A DNA stretch of 64,000 bases from Colius striatus (taxonomy: Eukaryota; Chordata; Aves; Coliiformes; Coliidae): assembly GCF_028858725.1 (NCBI RefSeq), contig NC_084767.1:16569895-16633894 (forward strand), read 5' to 3'. The position numbers were made by a program, and so were the translations under genes. Each line of letters begins with the position of its first letter. Position 1 is the stretch's first letter. Of this stretch, positions 1-12,400 are shown in pieces. The notes under the pieces are model-generated. The model was not told the origin of the DNA. It saw only the letters and a program-made list of their open reading frames with translations, and made no database searches.

Positions 1-904
1 GAACACTTTGAATCCATTTCCTCACCACTGCTGAGAACGAATGTTGCAATATGTGTTAGGAGGGTTGAATGGAAAATAGCTGTGTTCATTATACAAGTTC
101 AACGGACAGACGTATGTTCCTGGATAAACCTCTTCTACAACTAGCCAGGTCCACGTAGCTTATTTTCCATAAACTACAAGAAGTAGCATTTTCTACAGGT
201 TTCAGTCAAGTATTTGAAACAGGCATGCACACTTTTATCCAGCAAAGCATACACAAGTTTCTGAGGTTCATGTGCATGAAGGTTTATTGCTTCTTACAAG
301 AGATGCAGGTGTGGGAATAGGTCTCATAGAGGATGTCTGAACATGCACTAGGATTTTGGCATATCCAAAGCAGAGAGAAACTGGAGACACGGATTTTTAT
401 AGGAGGCATAGCACACTGTAAAGCAAGATATCTTGGGCCAAATCCAGCTCCTCTTATTTAGGCAAACTGGCCCCTTGGTTTCAGTGGAGCTTCTCACTCA
501 GACAAGGTAAACAGAAAGTCAGCTTTGGGCATTTGTGGGAATAATCAGAGAAGAGATTTCTTTAGTGTGATACAATAGGACTCTGTATTAGTATTAGCCC
601 CAAGTGCCTGGAAATGTGGAATGCAAATGAAACAAAACCTCACTATAAATAAAGAGCTTCTTAAAATCAAAGCTATTTCCATCACTGCTTTTAAAAAGCA
701 GAGTTGCCAGCTACCAAGAAAGTGAAGAAGTACTGCTCTGGCCAGGGAGGATTCCAGTAGGATTAGTCTGGCAGTTACAATGCAATCAAGACAGACAAAT
801 TTCTTCATTATTAGTTTTTAATTCGTCTAAGTCTGCTTTTCACAATGGTTTGGCACTGTCTGCAGTTGTCACTCTCTGACTCTGAAGCTGGCAAGCAGAC
901 ACAT

Positions 905-1045
905 TTGCTTTCTTCTTTTATTATAGCAGAGGGATGGGCTGATTTACTCCCGGAGTCCAGTGTGGTGCGAAGCCGGGAGAGGCAGGACAGCAGCACGCCC
1001 TCGCTCCAGCTGCTGCGGGAGGGAGGTTTCGTCCGTGAGCAGGAA
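905..1045 (+). other. GC-rich, CpG-containing exon-like patch of unknown role
   Basis: An isolated GC/CpG-rich stretch is flanked by a TTTTATTATAG acceptor-like site (about 926) and a CGTCC/GTGAGC donor-like site (about 1036). One frame is open through it (ADLLPESSVVRSRERQDSS) from 845 to 1114. I recognise no protein family. It could be an exon of an unrecognised gene, a regulatory element or chance. Confidence 0.2.
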
Positions 1046-4000
1046 CAAATATTTGTCAGACGGGCTTTCCAGTCATATGGTCCTAATCCTCACAGCAATG
1101 TGAAACCCCTAGGATGAGGTCATGGCTGTTTAATCCCAAACTGTACTTTTTTGCTAGAGGCCAGATCAGGTAGGTAGGAGATGAAGCATGCTTCTCCCTG
1201 CCTGGGGCTTGCCGAGAGCAAACCACAGGGCTTTCGGGACACGATGTGCAAATACACGCCCGCAAACACAGACAAAGATTTGCTCCAGAGCACAGCAGGA
1301 CTACCAGGGCACAACATTAAATTTCTAGCACCAACACTAGGCACCTTTTACTCTGAGTTTTCAGAACTTATCAAAATCCAATTGTCAAATTCCTTGAAAG
1401 TTCCTTTAAACAAAAACTCTTCTCAAAGGTGAAAAAAAGAGTGTGAGAAAACATTTTTTAAAGGTCATCAGAAGGTCCTCCCAGCTGACTACTGCTGGGA
1501 ATACTTTTTTTGGTACTTGAGGTATCTTTGGTTTGGTCGTTAGCCTTTCACCGGCCTTTGGTGATTTACACTTTAAACTGGTGAACCAGGGAATTCCCTG
1601 ACCATCTTTCTCCAGGGACTGTTTGGATCAGGAATTCTCCAAATTAGGAATTGTATCTGAATCCTACTGAGGTCTGAGCTAACAGATTGGCTCACGGCTC
1701 CTGGACAGACCCTTATTATTTTAGCCCAGATGGTACTAAAAAAAGATCTTCTCAAAAACATGAGACATGCAATGGCATGTTTTGGGACCACACATTGAAC
1801 ACACAGACCAGAGATATTCCTTCAGTTTTCTCCTTACATAAAGAGGTGTGCCATGCTTGTGATAATATTCAAAATATTGTGTGATATAAAGGGAAACTAC
1901 TTAAAATATGTTGATTATCAGTACACAATGTATAGCAGCACCATGTCTAGGGACAAGGTAATCTTGAGCAGGACTGAACCAAGGGAAAGAGCACATATTG
2001 TGTTGCCTTTTCAGCTGGAAGGTTTCACAGTCCTTAGACAAGATGAAATTTGGATCGCTCCCAGAACAACTTGACAGCCAAGTAATCAAGGGAGCTGGAA
2101 AGTCAGGTCATGTCTCTTATCAAAATAAGCCTTTGGCTCCATGATTTTTATGTAAAATTGAGTAATTTCTGAGCATGACTAACCCAGAGCAGACTGTTTA
2201 CCTGAGGCCAAGCACTTCCTGAGAGGGAAGCTTGGATCTCCTACCGCCCAGGTGACCTCAATCACCATATTTGGCTTTGGGAAATCTCTCATTCTCCACA
2301 GATTTTTCCTAGAAGTCTTGGGTTTTATGTCAAACCAAAATTAAACCAACAATTTGGTTTTAAGCCTCTGGGTTTCACGTCTCTCCCCCACATCCGTGTC
2401 AGCGAGCAGATTCCCACATTTGTCTCAAGTCAGTGATGGGGTCTGCTTGGGTCATGTTGTGCAGCAAATGCAAGAGGTTATTGGGCCAAGGGCAGGGTCA
2501 GAGGCTGAGACTCAAACATACTGACAAAATCTGTCTGAGAGTTTGCACCAGGTGGTGGCTTGGGGTTTCATCAAAGCTCTACCCACCACGTGCCCAGGAC
2601 AAGCATCGCTGAGCCCCAGACACTCACTTAGAGAGGAGAAGGTGGTGGGCAGCCAGCATGCAGCTACTACCCTGCAGACACTCAGACCCTGCAGGGCCGA
2701 GCGTGTTTTGGTCTCAGCAGATCATAGTCACCTGATAAACAGCAGGAGAAGGGGAAAGCAAAAGCAAACAGTTGATGCTGAAGAGCTAGGTTGTTTACCC
2801 TCTCTCCTGGGCAGGTCCTTTATTTATTTCACATGTGGCAAGAAACAGCCCTTGGATCTTCGGTTTTCTTTTCTTCTTCTACCTCATTGCCTTTGAATCT
2901 GTCAGCCAGGGAGATTAGCTGTGTCACAGGAACCAGACCTTTCTGCTAAATCCCTTCCAGATGTCCAGAGCCACAAACATGTCAGTCATTGACAAGAGCC
3001 TAATGACAAGTTGCTCCCTGTTCTTTAGCAATGGCTACTGTTTCCTGTTTCCTCCCTCCTCTCCCCTCCACCTAATGCTCTGAAAGCAGTTTTTGCAGGG
3101 AGTGTTTCTTCTTCCTTCCCTGGGAACAGGGCTGTTGTCTGAGAGCTCGCCACTTTTTTCTCCTAAGCAGGGATAGCCATGTGGTGATATTCCTGTCTTG
3201 CTACTGGAGAAGGCCAAGGGTTGTCTGTCAATAGGCATAGGATGCAATGGGATTTGGGTTCTGTTTGCCCAATCTGTTGCAATACATGAAATTTCACACT
3301 CTTCTTTGAGTGCATTTTGATCATCTGTGGTTACTGTATTTGGGATGTCTTATATACTCAGCTCCTCACAAGCTCATGAGGTACTTTTCCAAGTATCTTC
3401 AGAAAAATCAATGCTACTCATTGTGGAGGTTCCTGATGTTCGTATTTTTCCCTCTTTTTAGCCCAGTTACTAGATAGAATTAAAAGAGGGCAGCTGGCCA
3501 GGAAAGAGTGTTTCTTCCATGGAAAGTGCTTGTCTCCTTGCTGGGATGGGCCAGCAGGATGGACTGATGCAACATCCCTTGCCATGCTCCCAACCTCAAT
3601 ACCACAACAAAATGGTATTCAGCAGCTTGTCTCTCCTTGGCACAGAGGCTGCAGTGAGATGCCAAGCCAAAACTTGTGCTGAAGCCTCTGAGAACTGTTC
3701 TTTTAATATAGCTGCTTATTAACACAGCCCTGTCTGGGGAGATTTCTTTCTTTATCCTTTGACTTAGAAAAAAAAGGTTTCAAAACTTGATCTCCATGAA
3801 GGCTGGGCATTGTGTCAGCTTTAAGAAGCTGAAAATAGCGATGGGTTCTTTGCAGTGAGCAGAAAAACCCACTTGGAGTCTGTCATTTGGATTTATGAAT
3901 GTAAAGTCTGCTCTTTTGACATAATCTTTGTGATTTAAGCTTGTGGTTTCCACACACAGTTTGCATTAAAATTAATGTAAGTCATCTGGGCAAATCTCTC

Positions 4001-7000
4001 CCAGGTTGACAGGATGAAAAGTTTGACTCCTGGAGTTTTATTGCTCATTTATAGGTTCAATGCTGACCTGTGCAGGATTCAGCTCACAGCCTGGATTGGA
4101 GCTTCCCTTCCCTGCTCAGCGGGACCCTCAGTGATCAGGTACGAGGTGCCTCATCTAGACACCCAAAGCAGCAGGGAAGGTCAGAAAATGGCTCTGGAAA
4201 CTGTGCTCCTGAGTGCAGCCTCAAAACAAGCATCAGATGTTTGCTTGATAAGCCAGGTCAGACCTTGCTCATCTTTTTATGATGCAGAGCTGTTGTGGGT
4301 TATGATGTTCTACTTGGTGTGAAAACAAAGTCATTAGCATTGCTCCTGCAGCAAAGTACCAGAAATGAGCAATGCTGAAAACAGAGTAACTCAGCAAAAA
4401 TCTTAAACATGGAGGTTTGGTTGCAAAAAAACACAAATGTGTGCTGTAAAAGAACATGTATCTCCTCAAATCCATTAGCTCTTCATTTTAAGTCAAAACC
4501 ACCAGTTTTGCAGAAGTTTGCTCACATCACATTTGAAAAGCAGCTGGAGGCTGAATTCTTCCCGGATTCAGGTCATCCATGTGAGCCCACCGTGGGCAGC
4601 CTATGGAAGCATGGGCTGAGAGCAAGTCCTCCAAATTTCCCCAAATAAAACCACTAGAAGATGCATCTCTTTGTCAGCGAGTCCACAAATGCTGACTCAG
4701 CTCATTGCCTCTCACGCAGTTCCTAGTGATGTTTTGTTTCCTTTTTTCTCCAGTACTATCATATCCTCAATCCTAGGAAATGACTGCTAGATCTCTCCAA
4801 AGCAAGATCTATCTCTCTTCCCCAGCACATATTAACACGTTTGCGAGCAATCAAAAGTAAAGTGCTTCATGGTTTCCTCAAGGAAATTTGGAGAAACTCA
4901 TCTCCCAGAGCCATCTTGCTCCTCTTCCCACCTGGGAGGTGGGCTCCTTTCTCTCTCAGTCCCCAGCCCATGCTGGGGGCTATACTCCCTGTTCCTTTCC
5001 CCAATGCCCTGAGGGGATACCTGTCATGGAAACTGTTTCTTAAGGCAAATGGACACCAGAAAATCTTACTCAAACCCCACAAACCCACATTAATTGGGAC
5101 CCCTTGTGCTAATACAACAGCACTTTTCCTTTCCCTTGAGTCTTGCGCATCCCCAAGCCATCATCCACCTAAATACCTCCCAGTTGCTCCCTCCTGTATG
5201 CCTGGGCTGCCTCCTTCTCCTCCCACAGCTTGTCTCAGTGGTGGAGAGCAAGTATCTCAGAGCCTGAATGCAAGCCAGTTTTCTTCTGAGGTGCAGACAA
5301 GTACAGTGGAAAACATAGATGTAACCTCATTCCTCCCCACAAAGGATAAACTCATGCAATTCTTTTCCAGTAAGTGATACAACTGGTCCAGAAAACATAG
5401 CAGTCTCCAGGCACTGATTCCAGTTTGAGGAGCAAAGTGGAACGAAAGGAGACAAAACCAGAGTGAAAAATGATATTGGTGAAACCAGGGAGCAGAGCTC
5501 TCTGTAAATCTTTTGCTTTGACAGTTGTAACACTGGTTATTCATTTTCCAGTAACTTTATACTACCCTTAACCAAAATAGTCAGTGCAAAAAAATGGCAT
5601 TATGGATTTATACAACATGCTTATATCACAGCACCTGTGTGTGGGGAGCATCCTGTGACGGCTGGGACTGCTCCATGGCCTGAGGACAGTCTGCAAACTG
5701 GAACTGCTGTCACCAGCAGTGGCAGCCCCAGCGCAGGTCCTGCTCAGGGCTCTCCAAGTTTGCACCACACCTTATCACATGCTCAAGGCTGAAAACTGTA
5801 ACCTCCGCCAAGTAAAGAGTTTGGCTTCCTCAGAGCAGCAAGAGCCTGACGTGCCCATATATTCTGATTAATGCATTAATGAACACCTCTGGTACATAAT
5901 TGCCAATTAATTTTTTTTAAGAATGATTAAATAAGAATAATATTTTGTTTTCCTAAACATTGGAAGGCTCTTATCAGCACAAACCCCAAAAGGGGATATG
6001 TGACAATACTGATTTTACTGGAAAGGTAAGTCCAATGCCATTTAGTGACTGAATTTACACTAAAAATTTGAAAGGGGAGCAGGTTCCATATCTACCATGG
6101 ACTATTTATTTCTTATTGCTCTGGCTTCCCTACTGTCCTTCAGCTCTCTTGCCTTTTACACAGTACACACTGCACTATTGTCTCATAAAAGACGCAGTTC
6201 AGCAAATGAGAAACACATTGCAGAGTCTGACATAATTGCAGGCCATAATTCATCCCCATCTCAGTACCTACAGTAGACTCCTTGCTGCTGTGGAGGCTGC
6301 TTCTCATTTCCAGCATGGAGGGGACCCAAGGTTCTGGTGCTGGGAATGACATGTGGGAGAATGAAATCATCACAGTTAGCATCAACGGGCAGAAGAGAAA
6401 ATACCACAACTGCTTTTGCTGTACAATACCTGGAATTAACCTATTACACCCAATTGTCACCTGCAAGCACAGGCTGAGCTTGTGCTCTCCACTATGAGCA
6501 GGTTCACTCATTTCTAAATCCCAGCGTAACATGAACAGCAACGGACTGGCAGCACCATGAAAAGAAAATGCCTGACTGCTGCCACCAATCCATGGGCAGT
6601 GATGGTAGGTAGCCAACTACCTGGCTCAAGCATTGCCTTAGACCCTTGGGCATCTTCACTGAGGATTTTTCCTTTCTTACAGTTGGAGTTTGACTTTCTC
6701 ATTTTGTCTGCCCATTGGGAAAAGTCTCGCACTAACATTAGTCCCTGGTGCTATTGCCTCATGTTCTGCTTAGACTGTAAAAAGCAGAAAAGGAGGAAGA
6801 AAAAGTTCTTCCCATTTAAAGGGGAAAAGAAAGATAGAGTGAGGAAAAATGAACTCAAAAGCCTAGAGATTGTGAAACCTAGCAAATTTTCTCCTAAACC
6901 ATAGCTCAGATTTCTTTCTAGAAAAAACATTTCCCTTTCTTCCAAGGGCTATCATGTTTTTTCAGAATAAAAGGCAAATGAAAAGCCTAATGTGAGGAAT

Positions 7001-7384
7001 TTGAGCTGATGTTGTAAACCCTGTAACTCTCAAGTAATTAGAGACCCTCACTAGTATTTCACAAAGATAAATGATTCCATATAGTCTGAAGCTGATCTGT
7101 ACTCCTGCTAAGTATCTTAGTCTTGGGTAACTGTAGGAATAAATAAATATTATATATAAATCTCTCCATGATCTTTTCATATAGAAAAATCAAGTGCAGT
7201 TGGTTTTGAAGGTCAATGGTGACACTGTTTTATTCTTATTTTATTGTGCAAGCATGCCGTGTAGGAATTTGGATAAAAAATGGTTTGTGAAATGTAAGAA
7301 GTACATTTATTGGCATTAGGGTAGTAAGTAGGATTTTTGATCCCTGCTAATGTATCATTCTTTTACATGTATATGTATATATGC

Positions 7385-7410
7385 GTGTGTGTGTGTGTGT
7401 GTGTGTGTGT
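7385..7410 (+). repeat. (GT)13 microsatellite
   Basis: An uninterrupted dinucleotide run of 26 bp, flanked by ATATGC and ATGTTTGC. Likely polymorphic in length. Confidence 0.95.
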
Positions 7411-9390
7411 ATGTTTGCAATGTGTTACTACAAATCGTGTGAAAAAGTAGAGCAGATGTTGTGCAGTAGCTGGGATTATCGTGCCTTGGTTGTGCTTTCA
7501 TGGGAACCGACCCACTGCGGGCTCAGCAGAACATGCCTTATGTATATAGTAATGGGGCTACTTGAAAAGGGTATTTACACATGGCACTAACCTAGTTTTT
7601 TTAAACAGGAGAGGTGACTTGTCCTCTTAGTCTGCTTTTAGATGAGTCAGACTGTATACAGACTGTTTCATTAGAAGAATATTTTCCAGTAATTGGTTAT
7701 TTGCAATTGTCTGCACATCCAGAGGACAGGTTTTCTCAGACATTTCTCCAGCCCTTGCATGGGGATGCAGCAAGTCAAACCTCAGCCACACTTGAAACAC
7801 TGCTGGACCCAAAAGATAAAAAAAGCCAGAACAGATGCTGGTGCTATTTATCACCACTGGGTTTTGTGTATTTGTGTCCCCAAAAAGCAGCCTGAGGGTA
7901 GATCAAAATAACTTGTTCTTCTGACTAAACTGCTTAGCTTACGCATGGTTGACTGCCTGAATTTCTAAGGACAATGCTTGCAGAGCTGTACCACTTTGCC
8001 ACCAGTGATCCTCTAGAGTAGACGTTATAGGGACTAAAATCGTAACATACTGTATAAATATATAGCAATTTATAAGAAAACTAAGGATTAATGCAACAAA
8101 ATCTGTATTGCTACCAAAATAAATACAGAAACAAATTCACCTTTAAGCAGCATCAGACAGAAAACATCACAAAACATTTTCAGAAACACTGGTATTTCGG
8201 AAAATTCAATGTAAGTATCTTGAAGTTTCTTAAGACTTTTCTAGACTTTTCCAATCTGCCACCAAAGTTCCCACATTTGAAAAATTACCAAAGCACCAGA
8301 ACTGGATATTTTGGAGGAACTGGGCACAATGGGAGATCATCAGACAGGTGAAATATAAAGATTTATGTATAGAAAGAGGGGACTCAGTTCTGATGAGTAA
8401 ATGAAAAGGTCATACACCTGCAAACTTTCCACATGCTGCTTTGGCCCTTGACAGCCTTTTCAGCAACTTTTTCCTCATATTTAGGGCTGTGCTGTCAGAG
8501 TATGTGAATTTGGGGCTGCCAAGAGCAAATATCTGTGTGACAGAGGGGAGCAGACGGCAGCACCCACGGTGCAAGGAGAGGCCATCTCAGCAAGGCAAGG
8601 CGGGACCAAAAATGAAACATGGGGGAGGCATTGCAACACCCTGCAAATATTTTCCACATCTGAGAACAGACAGTCAGCAGTGAATGAAAAATTAGAAATT
8701 TCACATGCGTACATACTTTTTGAAGAAAAAAAAAGGAAAAGAATAACCCTGCTAGTTTCTGTGCCGTGCTTGCCAAAGGGCAGCTCTAATTCATCCCCTT
8801 GGCCATCTCTGTTGAATTTTCCTCTCTCCAATTTGCTAAACAGCTGGATTTCCATGGTTACCAGGGCTCGCTGCTGATACACCTCAAACATACTGCACAT
8901 TTTTGCTGGGGAGACACAGATACTGAGTTGCTCCCGCTCAGCTGCCTGGGGCAGTGGGCTGCAGCCAAGCTCTGCTGTGGTCCCAGCCAGGCTCCACCAA
9001 GGGCACAAAGGTGATGGCACGGATTAACCCAGGAGAGTGGTGATGGGACAGATGGTGCTTCATCCTTGCTTCTCCTTGTTCTAGGGAAGAGATGACATGT
9101 AGTGACCCCACACAGCTTTAGATACCTAGCACGGGCCACAGAATTGTGCCACAGGAACTCCTGGATCACCTCTTCTGGCCTTACTCCTTGGATGTGCACT
9201 AACATCTCCATCTAAAGAAACAAAATGGCTTTGTGTGGCCAAATCCCAACTTTCAAATCTTTTTCCCAGTTTTGTTTTTGGTACACGTGTGCATAAACAT
9301 GCTCAGACGTATTGTGTCGGGGCGGGTTCATAGGAGGGAATTCCTATGTTAAATTCTGATTTTAAAAAGAGAAGCAAACAACATGATAAT

Positions 9391-9491
9391 TAATTTCCAC
9401 CAAGAGATTATATATTTCCCTACTTTTGAAGTCTAATAAGCTAATTTCCATCAAGAGGTTGCAGAACTTCATACTTTTGAAGTCTAATGAG
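9391..9491. repeat. Tandem duplication, two 51-bp units
   Basis: Unit 1 (9391-9441) and unit 2 (9442-9491) both begin TAATTTCCA-CAAGAG and share ACTTTTGAAGTCTAAT. Period 51 is a multiple of three, so an antisense frame repeats every 17 residues (SLDFKS... / LLDFKS...). Confidence 0.75.
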
Positions 9492-12400
9492 TAAACTGCA
9501 TGGAAACCTTCATAAAGCACGGAACGCATTAATAAATGTATAGTCCCTTTGTCCAAAACTTCCAACTTTAAATCAAATGCACAACAACCAGATGTTTTTC
9601 ACATTACTGCATTTCAAGATTTTACTGGAAGTGATCTCATCATACATACTTAATGTAGGTGTCCAACTGTGCATGTTATTCGTATCACGAATCAGACCTT
9701 GCAGCTTTAGGACACCGTGTGGCAAACACAACTATTGTTTAGAGTGGATAAAATTTACGCTAAGCTTGCCACAGGGATATGAGGGAGATCAAACTGGATA
9801 CAATGTGCTGAGTTTGATGAGTGTCAGAAGTGAGGAAATTATATCATTCAAACACTTGAACTTATTGTTAGGAAACAGTGAGCCACTGTTTCTGGGAAAG
9901 ATATTGAATTTAGCCAATCTAGTAAATCAAAGACTCTTCTGTTTTTCTTTGAAGTAGGAAATTAACTGCAAATGCAAAAGACTGAGACCGGAATAGAGAC
10001 AGAGTTGAAACAAGATATATGTTTTTCAAGGAGAAGGAAAATGAAGGTTCACTTTCAAGGAGGGGTGGAATAACACATCAGTAGGAAAACCTTGCTTCAT
10101 CATTTCTGAAGAAAATACATACATAAGTTAGGATTTGAGCTTTTTGCTAGGAAGCATGGCAAGAGGGTGGAATGAGGTTTCCTTCCCTGAAGGGATGGAG
10201 AGTGTGGGATGTAGCTCAGTTGATGTGCTTGCACCCTGTGGCTTCAGCTTGCTTTGGTCATTAGGGAAATACCAGCTATGGACTCCAACCTACAAGTACT
10301 AATTAGTCACTTGTTAATTACTAGCAAGAGTTGGCTGAAGGTTATTCAGGACTGTTTATCATCAAAGCTGAGCAACAGGCAGCCTTTTGCCCTAGGCAAG
10401 CTCACACCTCCATTTCATTGCAGAAGAACCCTGGCAACTTCCTTCCCCATCCTGTCTAAATAAGATTTTGAGGGTTTTTAAGACTGTAATAAATCTCATA
10501 GGGAGTTTTCTCAGGGGTCTTCACACTCTTTGTGGTCCCCTCTCCCATTGGAAGCACCATCAGAGCTCAACCCATGCAGAGGATCCTGTAGGGTATTTAC
10601 TGAAAGACTTGCTGAGGCACTTGGACACCATGGCTCCACTCTGAACTAAGAGGTCACAGAGATAGGAAGAAAAACAAGTGTTTAGTTTGAGAAATGGGTG
10701 AGATTATCTCATCTTGTCCTCCCCATAAATTAATCTCAATCTCCTTTGATGACACCCTTCTACAGAGATCAGGTTCCTTCATACTGCTCTGCCACAGCTT
10801 TCTGGGATCTGCTGAACAGCAAAGGGAGGGTTCACAGCCTTTCTACAAAGAAGTGACCATCAGAAATGAAAACACTGCCACTTCCTATTGGGTCAGCTAT
10901 GACTCACAGCACAAATAATGGGGAAGTATCAACACTGACCAACACCTGGCTGGTTTCCTCTTTCAGAGATGTGGGAAGTTCACACGATTTTTCAACCCAT
11001 TCACTGGGAAGGGAAGGAAGAAGCAGAAATGACTAATTTTCTCTTACTGAGAGAATAGTGTCAAGGAGCTGTTGAATTTGTCCCTCTTGCAGCCAGATCT
11101 GAGTCCATCTGAGTCCAACACATCTGAGCAAGTTCAGTGGAAGCTGTCCAAGGTGTGGTGTAAGAGCAAAGATATCATATTGGCATGTGTCAAAGAAGTG
11201 TCACATTTAAATAAGGAAATTTTCAAATGTGTTAGGAAGCCCTTTGGTGATTTCTAGAGACAGTTCAAAATAAATGAAACAGCCACGAGCAGGTGAGCAT
11301 GTGGTCCTCATCTTTACCCAGACCTGAGCTGATGTCCTTGGTTTGGCCCTAAGACCTCAGTGAGATCAGCAGGTCTGAATATGGGAGCTGGATTGTTCAG
11401 TGCAATTCCTGCAGGATTTAGATCACTTTTTTGGTCCTCATTAGATTATGCACATGTCTTCTTGAGCAGCCAAGGCAAGGGGTGCCACAGCATTGCTGAA
11501 GTCTTGGCTCTCTCTTCCTTTGCAATTTGGCACATTGCTTACAACATGCTCACTGATACCCTGTCAATAATCCTTGCAAGATCTGTAGTTCATTATGAAG
11601 AGAATATAGACTTGAATTAGAAGGCTAAATTCAACTAAGCTATGCTGACTTGCAATGCATCAGGTCTTAAAGAAACCATGAAAGCCTGATCCTCTTTGAG
11701 ACGTACAGATTACATGCTGGATGCTTGCAAAAAGCAGATTTCGCAAACCCTCAGATCATTTTTGCAGCAGTCCTCATTATCCCCATGCCAATTTCTGTCA
11801 ATCATAATTGGTACCACAAAATAAATAAATCCCCATACTTGCTACCAAGGGGTTGGGAACCTTCTGGAGACTTGGCACTCACGTCCCACAGCTTGCCAAT
11901 GGGTGAACTCAGCACAAAAGCTCACTGCTATGAGAATAACAAGACCTTGATCAACTCAGCCTTCAGCATCAAGTCGTGGTCTGTAATCTAGTGAGGTTAT
12001 ACCCTGCCACTTCTCACTGGGCTCTGGCATACAAAGGCAGCAGTGTGCCCAGCTCACACCAACACTGCTTCTGCCCAAGCAGATGCAAAATGCCTGCTGG
12101 CTTTTTTGTAGGACCAGTGTTTGGGTTTGGTTGGTTGGTTTTGTGTTTTGTTTTGTTTCTAAAAAAGTGTCAAAACAGACTTTTCTGGCCAAAGCAACTG
12201 CTTGGTTCCTGGCAATTCTCCAGTGCTGTTTGGCTGACCCAAATGGTGGCAGGGAAATTGTTCACGACTAGTTGATATAAGGATCATAACCAACTTCTGA
12301 AGCCAGAACTACAAAGGAGGGCCTTGTAATTTTGTTATCAAGTTCCTCCTGCCCAACCGTGTGCACTATGTGGACAGTCTTTAAAGCTTGTTACAGCAAG

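Noticed and set aside
4841-5377. 178-codon + strand open frame
   Set aside because: No family resemblance, Pro/Ser-rich, with a long antisense frame over it. Not supportable.
8481-9020. 179-codon - strand open frame
   Set aside because: No motifs; other frames in the same stretch are equally open.
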